Assembly (NCBI GenBank): GCA_029940345.1
Contig: JAOZRC010000379.1
Location: 1-5,763, forward strand
DNA: 5,763 bases
Origin: Desulfobacterales bacterium
Lineage (GTDB): Bacteria > Desulfobacterota > Desulfobacteria > Desulfobacterales > JAUCGF01
Direction: 5' to 3'
Shown: positions 1-5,763 of the stretch, one piece after another
Position numbering within the stretch: position 1 is the stretch's first letter
Layout of the letters: each line of letters starts with the position of its first letter
Translations under genes and position numbers: made by a program
Notes under the pieces: generated by a model
The model's input: only the letters and a program-made list of their open reading frames with translations
Databases searched by the model: none
What the model was told of the DNA's origin: nothing

Positions 1-15
1 GAATGTTTGAATTGT

Positions 16-45
16 ATTAGCGTTCATTAGCGTTTATTCGTGGTT
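16..45. repeat. Short tandem array of three 10-base units
   Basis: Three consecutive decamers lie here. Read on the minus strand from 45 down to 16 they are AACCACGAAT, AAACGCTAAT and GAACGCTAAT. The last two differ only at their first base, and the first unit shares the A-C-AAT frame. On the plus strand the 9-base word ATTAGCGTT occurs at 16-24 and again at 26-34. The array sits in the intergenic space beyond the 3' end of pepN. From memory, intergenic arrays with a 10-base period built on words such as ACCACGAA are common in genomes of several environmental bacterial groups; this was not checked by search. Function is unknown, and three units is close to the lower limit for calling an array. 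Confidence 0.5.
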
Positions 46-105
46 CGCATTTCTTTATGACTACCTAATTGTTAACTGGCAGATGAAGGATGCCAAACCC
101 TGGTT

Positions 106-2829
106 CTAATAATCCGTAGAATCGGAAGAAACCGCCAGTGTTTTAGAGACAATTTCATACACATCCGCAGACAACCCCTGGGTGTTCAAAATTCTTTCCA
201 ATTGAGCACGCATCTTTTCTTGGCGTTTCGAATCGTATTGCCGCCAGCGATTGAACACGGCAACCAGGCGAGCGGCGATCATCGGGTTGGCCGGGTCCAG
301 TTTAAGCACCTGATCGGCGATAAAGGCGTAGCCGCTGCCATTGTAAAGGTGAAAATGCCATTGATTCTGATGGCCGAATACGCCGATGAGAGCGCGCACT
401 TTGTTGGGATTTTTCATCGAAAAGGCCGGATGTTTCATTAGTGAACGCACACGCGCCAAGGTGTGCGGCAATTGCGAGGCGGCCTGAACGGCGAACCACT
501 TGTCTAAAACCAGTGTATCTGTTTGCCATGTTTGATAAAACCGGTCAAGGGCGCGGGGACGCTCTTCACAGTCAATGCCAGCCAGTATTTTTAACGCAGC
601 TATGGTATCGGTCATATTGTTCGCCGTTTCAAACTGTTCAAAGATAAACGCGGCTATTGCCGGAGATTGCAAATGCCCCAAATAACCCAGGGCCATGTTT
701 TTCAACTGACGGCATGCGATAGAATCGGAATCGGCCTTAAACACCCCTTTCAGACAGTTTTCCCGATAGGTTTGCATAAAGAGATCCTTCAATGTTTTGG
801 CCAGTGTTCGAATTACCAAGCGTCGCAACTGATGAATGGCTTCGACGCTAACCGTTTGGCCGTCATCCGCCATGCGGATCGCCAATTCAGATTCGCTTGG
901 CGGCGTCAGCGTCAATGCAATCAGCGCTTTATCCGTATTTTTATCTGAAAGCGTTGTTCGGACCGCATCAATAAATGCATCATCCAATTTCGGAACAGCA
1001 CCGTTTTTGAAGCTTCGGATTAATCCGAACTTCCGGCCGAATATACGTTTAAAAAAAAGTTGCTGGCCGGCTTCCCAACGATTGAAGCCGTCCGTATCGT
1101 TGGCCAGAAGAAAAAGAAGTTCTTCATCAGTGTAGCCCGCTTTCAGTTTAACCGGCGCTGAAAAACCTCGTAAAAGCGAGGGCGTGGGGACTTCCGGGAT
1201 ATTTATAAAATTGAATATGGTTTTTTTGTCGTACAAGTTAAATACACGCGTTGTTCCCGCTGGTTCGTCTTCATTTTTCAGTTGTAAGGGGATGTCGTCC
1301 CCCGCCAGATCTAACAAACCGATGGCCATCGGAATGTGAAACGGTTTTTTATCTTTAGCAGGCTGATCCGGTGTTGACGGGCATGTTTGCGTAAAGGTCA
1401 GCGTAAAAATATGTTTATCCGGATGATACGTTCGATCAACGGTGACTTGCGGTGTTCCGGCTTGTGACCACCATAAGCGTATCTGCTCCAAATCAACACC
1501 GGAAGCTGTCTGCATGGCTGTTACAAAATCATCACAATCAACCGCCTGACCGTCATGTCTTTCAAAATAGAGGTCTGTTCCCTTACGGAACCCCTCTTTT
1601 CCCAAAAGTGTATAAAGCATGCGAATCAATTCGGCACCTTTGTTATATACGGTCACGGTGTAAAAATTATTAATGTGTATATAAGATGCCGGCCGCACCG
1701 GGTGCGCCATGGGCCCGGCGTCTTCGGGGAATTGAAACGCTTTCAGTTTTTTTACATCCGTGATGCGTTTGATTACGCCGGAGTTCATTTCAGTTGAAAA
1801 TTGCTGATCCCGAAAAACGGTCAGGCCCTCTTTTAAGCTGAGTTGAAACCAGTTTTTCAAGGTAATCCGGTTGCCGGTCCAATTATGAAAGTACTCATGC
1901 GCGATCACCTCTTCAATATGCAGGAAATCATCATCCGTGGCGGTATCCGGACGCGCCAGCACATATTGAGAGTTGAAGATATTGAGCCCCTTATTTTCCA
2001 TCGCACCCATATTAAAATCATTCACGGCCACGATCATGTAAATATCAAGATCATATTCGCGGCCGTAAACCGTTTCATCCCACTTCATCGCTTTTTTCAA
2101 CGCCCGCATGGCATGGCCGCATTTATCCACATTTTCAGGTTGGACATAAATGCGTAAAACCACCTCGCGATCTGAACAGGTGCGAAACTTGTCTTCGATG
2201 CACACGAGGTCTCCGGCCACCAGGGCGAACAGGTAGCTTGGTTTTTTAAAAGGGTCCTCCCAACGGGCAAAATGGCGACCCTTTTCACCCTTATCATCAT
2301 AGGCGCCGCTATCTGCCAAATTGCCATTGGACAATAAAACGGGATAGCGGGCAAGATCGGCAATGACAGTGCAGGAATAGCGCGCCATCACATCGGGACG
2401 ATCCGGAAAATAAGTGATTTTACGAAATCCTTCCGCTTCGCATTGGGTGCAAAACATACTGTCAGACAGATATAATCCTTCCAGAGACGTGTTTGTTTCA
2501 GGGCTTATCAGGGTGGTGATTTCAAGCGTGAATCGGGAGGGCGGATTATGGATTGACAAGCTATCTTCATTTATTATATAATCGTTTTGTGAAAGATTCT
2601 TGCCATCCAGGAGCAACGCTGTCAGCTTCATTTCCCGTCCATTAAGCAGCAGGGGCTCATCTCTAATGGCATTTCCGTTCATCACATCCGTGTTTCGCCG
2701 GATTTTCATAACCGAATGAACCGTTGTCATGCTTTCATCCAGCTCAAAACGCAGATCAATATGATCCACCTGATAGGCTGGCGGGCGATAGTCGTTAATA
2801 GATGTTACGCGGTGTTCTTTTGTTTGCAT
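106..2829 (-). CDS. pepN: Aminopeptidase N (alanyl aminopeptidase, M1 zinc metallopeptidase)
   Basis: A 907-residue cytosolic aminopeptidase that removes N-terminal residues from peptides and completes intracellular protein breakdown. The exopeptidase motif GAMEN is at residues 275-279, with Glu278 expected to bind the substrate N-terminus. The zinc motif HEYFH is at 311-315, giving ligands His311 and His315 and catalytic Glu312. The third zinc ligand is Glu334 in the segment LKEGLTVF, 19 residues after His315 as in E. coli PepN. Tyr395 in the segment VTVYNKGAE matches the transition-state tyrosine. The segment QCEAEGFRKITYFPDRPDV (129-147) is typical of the proteobacterial PepN branch. The order is an N-terminal beta domain, a thermolysin-like catalytic domain, a small beta domain (about 460-560) and a long alpha-helical C-terminal domain. 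The length is slightly above the 870 residues of the E. coli enzyme, with about 14 extra residues before the catalytic motifs. The ATG at 2829 is preferred because the conserved segment YRPPAYQ begins only 14 residues in. An AGGA lies just one base upstream, so the ribosome binding site is poor. No truncation or frameshift is seen. It is divergent from the cyclase operon and probably functionally independent of it. Confidence 0.97.
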   Translation of the reverse strand: MQTKEHRVTSINDYRPPAYQVDHIDLRFELDESMTTVHSVMKIRRNTDVMNGNAIRDEPLLLNGREMKLTALLLDGKNLSQNDYIINEDSLSIHNPPSRFTLEITTLISPETNTSLEGLYLSDSMFCTQCEAEGFRKITYFPDRPDVMARYSCTVIADLARYPVLLSNGNLADSGAYDDKGEKGRHFARWEDPFKKPSYLFALVAGDLVCIEDKFRTCSDREVVLRIYVQPENVDKCGHAMRALKKAMKWDETVYGREYDLDIYMIVAVNDFNMGAMENKGLNIFNSQYVLARPDTATDDDFLHIEEVIAHEYFHNWTGNRITLKNWFQLSLKEGLTVFRDQQFSTEMNSGVIKRITDVKKLKAFQFPEDAGPMAHPVRPASYIHINNFYTVTVYNKGAELIRMLYTLLGKEGFRKGTDLYFERHDGQAVDCDDFVTAMQTASGVDLEQIRLWWSQAGTPQVTVDRTYHPDKHIFTLTFTQTCPSTPDQPAKDKKPFHIPMAIGLLDLAGDDIPLQLKNEDEPAGTTRVFNLYDKKTIFNFINIPEVPTPSLLRGFSAPVKLKAGYTDEELLFLLANDTDGFNRWEAGQQLFFKRIFGRKFGLIRSFKNGAVPKLDDAFIDAVRTTLSDKNTDKALIALTLTPPSESELAIRMADDGQTVSVEAIHQLRRLVIRTLAKTLKDLFMQTYRENCLKGVFKADSDSIACRQLKNMALGYLGHLQSPAIAAFIFEQFETANNMTDTIAALKILAGIDCEERPRALDRFYQTWQTDTLVLDKWFAVQAASQLPHTLARVRSLMKHPAFSMKNPNKVRALIGVFGHQNQWHFHLYNGSGYAFIADQVLKLDPANPMIAARLVAVFNRWRQYDSKRQEKMRAQLERILNTQGLSADVYEIVSKTLAVSSDSTDY

Positions 2830-2918
2830 GTCCTGACCCGATACTATTTTATGTTAAATTATTTAAACTAACCTTGATGGCGGCAATTTTTCAGGTTGCA
2901 TGGCAGTAGTTTCAAAAT
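2830..2918. promoter_or_regulatory. Divergent intergenic region with promoters for pepN and the cyclase operon
   Basis: This 89-base AT-rich gap separates two divergently transcribed units, so it should carry both promoters, although the elements may extend into the coding ends. On the minus strand TAAAAT (2851-2846) is a passable -10 hexamer for pepN, but no convincing -35 lies upstream of it. On the plus strand TTGATG (2874-2879) resembles a -35, followed 16 bases later by the weak -10 candidate TTGCAT (2896-2901). Neither pair is strong, so exact promoter positions are not claimed. No CRP-like TGTGA-N6-TCACA site was found, so cAMP feedback on this region is not supported. Confidence 0.4.
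2854..2866. other. 13-base AT-only inverted repeat between divergent genes
   Basis: TTAAAT (2854-2859) and ATTTAA (2861-2866) are perfect inverted arms around a single central T. The element lies between the two divergent start regions, where an operator would be placed, and immediately upstream of the candidate pepN -10. It contains only A and T, and such palindromes arise easily by chance in AT-rich spacers, so an operator role is only a possibility. Confidence 0.2.
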
Positions 2919-4772
2919 TTGTTTTTAAAGCGTTTTAGCGCTGATGTAAACCATTTTAAAATGAAATTTTCTCCTCAATCAAAACATTTTGTGACAGCAG
3001 GCTTGGCTATCATGATCTCTTTAGCAGTCATCAGCTTAGAATACGCCGGTTTTTTTAAAATGTTTGAACTGAAATCGTACGATCTGCATTTTGCAATCAA
3101 ATCGCAAATCAACCCTTCCAAAAGATATGCGCCGATCGTTTTAGTGGTTGTGGATGATCAGACCATGAACAGCCCGGCGTTCCGCAAACCCATGATGTTA
3201 TGGTATAAACACTTTGCCCAGGTGATTGACAGCTTGGTCAATAACGATGTCCGGGTGGTGGGCTTTGACTATATGCTGCCGGATGTCCTTTTCGATGATT
3301 ACCTTCCGGGTTATAGCCAGACCTGGTTAAAAACTCTTTTCCAGGCGAAACGGAAGAACGTCCCTTTCATCACCGGTTACATGGAACTGCCCGATCGAAC
3401 CATTATGCCCCATAAAAACTATTTAATGATAATCGGACCTTCCAATCTGGGGCTTTTCAATCTCACACCGGATCAGGATGATTTTATCCGGAACCAGCGC
3501 CTTTGGTTTGATGATCAATCCAAAGGTAAAAAAATAAATACATTCGGATACGCCGTCGCCAAAGCATTCGATCCCGAATTAGCTCCCCAAACAGACACTA
3601 TTTTCATTGATTTTGTCAGTGGTTTGCCGCCGTTTCCCACGTATTCCTTTGATGAAGTCTATGGCAAAGTTTTGGAAAACGACCGGGAATTTATGCGCAA
3701 GCATTTCAAAGGTAAGATTGTTTTGTTAGGTTCCACCAATGTCCGCAGACAGGATCGGCATTTAACGCCGCTGTCCAATATCATCAAAACCGCTCTTCAA
3801 AAAACCCCGGGTGTGGAAATCCACGCCCATGTTGTTGATACGCTGCTTGCGCATCGTTTTTTTGTGGAATTGTCTTTTACGCAAAAATATGCTATATATC
3901 TTTTTATCGCTCTGGCCGTTGGCTTTGTCGTCATGTTAGGTGGTAAATGGTTTGTAGTCATTACCCTGCCACTATTTGGCGTAGTACTGACAGGAGTTTC
4001 CACAACAGCTTTTCTTTATTATCACCTATTTCCGTATGTGCCAACCGGTTTTATTCTCATTGGCGGAACCGGTTTTACATTTGTCTATCGCTTTTTCATT
4101 TTTAACCGTGAAAAACGCAAACTCCAAAACCTGTTTGAACGTTATCTGCCGCCGGAAATTGTAAAGAAATTATTGGCCACAAACGAAGATGACTTCTTTG
4201 TCGGTAAAAACAAATGCTTATGTATTCTGTTTTCGGATATTCGTAATTTTACGAGTTTTTCTGAACAAAAGTCACCCCATGAAATCGTCGCACGGCTGAA
4301 TGAATATTTCGATGTGATGGCGGCTGAAGTAACGGCACAGAAAGGTATTGTGGATAAATTTATAGGCGATGGCATGCTGGCCTTTTTCGGTGTTTTGGAA
4401 ACAGATGATAATCCCAGTATGTCCGGCGTTCGTTGTGCTTTGAACATGACAGACCGTCTTGAGGCGCTCAACGAAATCTGGAAAAGCAGGGATGAGGAGC
4501 CTTTTAAAATTGGCATCGGTTTGAACACCGGCATCGTAATGCTTGGCAATATTGGCAGTACAAATAAAACCGAATTCACAGTCATTGGTGATGTGGTTAA
4601 TCTTGCGTCCCGGTTGGAGAGCATGACCAAAGCGCTGGATGCTCCGATTTTAATCAGTGAAACCGTTCATCACGATCTTGAGGACGTGATTGACACTGAA
4701 GAAAAAGGAATGGTGACAATACGGGGACGTTCTCCGGAAAAAACGTATCAATTAATTGGGTTAAAGAAATGA
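2919..4772 (+). CDS. Membrane-bound class III adenylate cyclase with extracytoplasmic CHASE2 sensor domain
   Basis: A 617-residue sensor enzyme predicted to make cAMP from ATP at the inner membrane. Transmembrane helix 1 is at about residues 24-46. The CHASE2 domain covers about 50-315 on the outer side and ends in the typical GVEIHAHVVDTLL (298-310). Three helices follow at about 323-341, 344-367 and 371-394, returning the chain to the cytoplasm. A short linker (NREKRKLQNLFERYLPPEIV) leads to the cyclase domain from about 425. All catalytic positions are visible: metal aspartates Asp440 (FSDIRNFTS) and Asp484 (KFIGDGML), the adenine-selecting pair Lys480 and Thr554, and Asn561 plus Arg565 (VNLASRLES) for the transition state. 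The Lys/Thr pair is known from bacterial adenylate cyclases; guanylate cyclases carry Glu/Cys. One complete domain implies an active homodimer. The start is uncertain: the 2919 start is a TTG without a Shine-Dalgarno sequence. An ATG at 2961 (residue 15) would still include helix 1 but also lacks one. An ATG at 2900 is in another frame. It is followed after 12 bases by the FecR-like gene, indicating an operon. The signal it senses is unknown. Confidence 0.93.
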   Translation: MFLKRFSADVNHFKMKFSPQSKHFVTAGLAIMISLAVISLEYAGFFKMFELKSYDLHFAIKSQINPSKRYAPIVLVVVDDQTMNSPAFRKPMMLWYKHFAQVIDSLVNNDVRVVGFDYMLPDVLFDDYLPGYSQTWLKTLFQAKRKNVPFITGYMELPDRTIMPHKNYLMIIGPSNLGLFNLTPDQDDFIRNQRLWFDDQSKGKKINTFGYAVAKAFDPELAPQTDTIFIDFVSGLPPFPTYSFDEVYGKVLENDREFMRKHFKGKIVLLGSTNVRRQDRHLTPLSNIIKTALQKTPGVEIHAHVVDTLLAHRFFVELSFTQKYAIYLFIALAVGFVVMLGGKWFVVITLPLFGVVLTGVSTTAFLYYHLFPYVPTGFILIGGTGFTFVYRFFIFNREKRKLQNLFERYLPPEIVKKLLATNEDDFFVGKNKCLCILFSDIRNFTSFSEQKSPHEIVARLNEYFDVMAAEVTAQKGIVDKFIGDGMLAFFGVLETDDNPSMSGVRCALNMTDRLEALNEIWKSRDEEPFKIGIGLNTGIVMLGNIGSTNKTEFTVIGDVVNLASRLESMTKALDAPILISETVHHDLEDVIDTEEKGMVTIRGRSPEKTYQLIGLKK

Positions 4773-4778
4773 AAGGAG
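4773..4778 (+). promoter_or_regulatory. Strong Shine-Dalgarno sequence of the FecR-like gene
   Basis: AAGGAG begins on the base after the cyclase TGA stop (4770-4772) and leaves a 6-base spacer to the ATG at 4785. This is by far the best ribosome binding site in the window. It fixes the start of the downstream gene and, with the 12-base gap, suggests co-transcription and possible translational coupling with the cyclase. The contrast with the cyclase start, which has no good site, suggests the exported protein may be made in larger amounts than the cyclase. Confidence 0.85.
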
Positions 4779-4784
4779 AAAGGT

Positions 4785-5711
4785 ATGAAAAAGATAGCAT
4801 TTACGATTTTTTTGAGTCTTACGTTCGTTGCAGGGATAAGCAACCCGTTATTGAGCGCTGACTACGCAGCGATGATAATGGATATGCAAAACGGAACCGC
4901 AATGTATGGCAATGGCCCTTTGGAAGACGGTCCGATTGAAATCGGCAGTTTCTTAAATGCCTCTGATGAAATTAAAATACCTGATGGTGTAACGTTGGTG
5001 CTAACCTATTTTGCCACTTCCAAAAGAGAGGAAATCAAGGGACCGGCAAGGATTGTGATCACACCTACGCAAAGCAAACCGCTCGGTTCCGATTCCGGTC
5101 AGATTAAACAGGAAGCGATCGCGTATATACCGCCAAAATCGAATATCAAAGATATTCATGCCCGGACATTTGGTAATATTGCTTTCAGAGGCGTGCCAGT
5201 GAACAATAAACCCAAAATTGCGCTTCCGGTTCTAAGCTTGTTAGACACCACTATTATCGCCGGGACACCTGTCGTGTTACGCTGGCGTAAAATACGCGGC
5301 GCTAATAAGTATGTTGTAAGGTTATTTGATGACAACGATAAACAACTGCAGGAAACGCCGACAATGAAAAACGAGGTGGTATTCAAGAAAGCATTGAAAT
5401 CCGGTGCGCCCTATCATTGGACGCTAGAGGCGCTGAAAGGCAAAAAAATCCTGAAAAAAGCCAGCGGTAAGTTCAGATTTTTGTCCACAGCCGAAACGAA
5501 CACATTAAAAGCAGTTGAAAAGAATCTTGAAGTGCGTTTTCAGAAAGATTCAACCGAAGGCTTGTTCTCATTGAATTGGCTTTATCAGGGGCATGGTTTG
5601 TACGATAATGCTGTTACGGTGCTGCTCAAGCTTCATAAGATGCACCCGCAAAACTCCGTTGTGGTCAATCAGTTGAATAGTCTGAATTGGTGGATTCTTA
5701 ATGTCAAATAA
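4785..5711 (+). CDS. Exported protein with FecR-like, Ig/Fn3-like and TPR-like regions
   Basis: A 308-residue protein of unknown specific function. Residues 1-25 form a Sec signal peptide: MKKIAF, a hydrophobic core, and a likely cut after LLSA before Asp26. There is no lipobox cysteine, so the mature protein should be periplasmic or further outside. Residues about 26-95 have the beta-rich pattern of FecR-type domains (PLEDGPIEIGSFL, DEIKIPDGVTLVLTYF, then KGPARIVI). Residues about 148-234 look like an Ig/Fn3 fold, with LRWRKIRGANKYVVRLFD and later APYHWTLEA, as in the C-terminal parts of DUF928 and FecR-associated proteins. Residues 236-308 are helical with one TPR-like repeat (LNWLYQGHGLYDNAVTVLL then MHPQN). 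No catalytic motif is visible, so a binding or scaffolding role is more likely than an enzymatic one. It does not look like the anti-sigma regulator FecR itself, which has a cytoplasmic N-terminus and a membrane helix, and no sigma-factor gene is adjacent. The start is well supported by AAGGAG six bases upstream. As second gene of the cyclase operon it may interact with the CHASE2 domain; this is inference. The domain calls are from pattern recognition and are less certain than the export call. Confidence 0.8.
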   Translation: MKKIAFTIFLSLTFVAGISNPLLSADYAAMIMDMQNGTAMYGNGPLEDGPIEIGSFLNASDEIKIPDGVTLVLTYFATSKREEIKGPARIVITPTQSKPLGSDSGQIKQEAIAYIPPKSNIKDIHARTFGNIAFRGVPVNNKPKIALPVLSLLDTTIIAGTPVVLRWRKIRGANKYVVRLFDDNDKQLQETPTMKNEVVFKKALKSGAPYHWTLEALKGKKILKKASGKFRFLSTAETNTLKAVEKNLEVRFQKDSTEGLFSLNWLYQGHGLYDNAVTVLLKLHKMHPQNSVVVNQLNSLNWWILNVK

Positions 5712-5735
5712 ACTATAGCACACCGTTTCACAATT

Positions 5736-5760
5736 CCTTCTTGAGTTATACTCGTGAAGG
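5736..5760 (+). terminator. Imperfect hairpin, possible terminator of the cyclase operon
   Basis: CCTTCTTGAG (5736-5745) can pair with CTCGTGAAGG (5751-5760) around the 5-base loop TTATA. This gives a ten-position stem with one T-T mismatch and one T-G wobble. It begins 24 bases after the stop codon of the FecR-like gene, the expected place for a terminator. The window ends three bases later, so the T-tract needed for an intrinsic terminator cannot be seen, and the visible bases (CCA) are not T-rich. Confidence 0.3.
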
Positions 5761-5763
5761 CCA

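Noticed and set aside
77..95. TGGCA / TGCCA inverted repeat downstream of the pepN stop as a terminator
   Set aside because: The stem is only 5 base pairs with a 9-base loop, and on the minus strand it is followed by GTTAACAATT, not a T-tract.
1..105. Possible CRISPR array from the tandem repeat in this spacer
   Set aside because: The units are 10 bases and directly adjacent with no unique spacers, which is unlike any CRISPR array.
202..2157. Several plus-strand open frames of 68-104 codons opposite pepN (for example 836-1135 and 1843-2157)
   Set aside because: They lie wholly antisense to a clearly functional pepN, have compositions expected from reading a real gene backwards, and show no recognisable domains.
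2900..2938. A 12-codon open frame (MAVVSKFVFKAF) that could be a leader peptide
   Set aside because: It has no run of regulatory codons and no attenuator-type hairpin behind it. It is more simply explained as the disrupted or alternative start of the cyclase, reported as a finding, so it is not listed as a gene.
4142..4630. A 162-codon minus-strand open frame inside the cyclase gene
   Set aside because: It is exactly antisense to the conserved cyclase catalytic domain, so its length reflects constraint on the real gene. The translated sequence is Ser/Pro/Thr-rich with no domain signal.
4785..5711. Calling the second operon gene the classical FecR iron-signalling regulator
   Set aside because: It has a cleavable signal peptide, not a cytoplasmic N-terminus with one membrane helix, and neither a sigma factor nor a TonB-dependent receptor gene is nearby.

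Overview
The window reads as an ordinary chromosomal piece from a Gram-negative bacterium. It has three intact genes, moderate G+C (mid-40s % by eye) and no sign of a phage, transposon or CRISPR array. The Gram-negative call rests on an enterobacterial-type PepN aminopeptidase and on a membrane cyclase with an extracytoplasmic sensor followed by an exported protein. That mixture (PepN plus CHASE2 cyclase plus FecR-like exported protein) fits Desulfobacterota (former Deltaproteobacteria) or a similar environmental proteobacterial lineage. This placement is an inference from gene content and no marker gene is present.

Layout. Bases 1-105 are intergenic, downstream of pepN, and hold a short tandem array of 10-base units. 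Bases 106-2829 (minus strand) encode PepN, a zinc M1-family aminopeptidase with every expected active-site motif. Bases 2830-2918 are an 89-base AT-rich divergent intergenic region that must contain the promoters of both flanking units. Bases 2919-4772 (plus strand) encode a membrane-bound class III adenylate cyclase with an extracytoplasmic CHASE2 sensor; its exact start is uncertain. After 12 bases and a strong Shine-Dalgarno sequence, bases 4785-5711 (plus strand) encode an exported protein with a FecR-like N-terminal domain, an Ig/Fn3-like middle domain and a TPR-like C-terminal tail. The last 52 bases contain an imperfect hairpin that may be a terminator.

How the genes work together. PepN is housekeeping peptide turnover and probably unrelated to its divergent neighbours. 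The cyclase and the FecR-like protein form a tight two-gene operon. One product places a sensor domain outside the inner membrane and a cyclase inside it; the other is exported to the same extracytoplasmic side. The most interesting reading is that the exported protein is a partner, ligand-presenting subunit or modulator of the CHASE2 sensor, so that an envelope signal is converted into cAMP. The gene order and domains are seen in the sequence; the functional link is inference.
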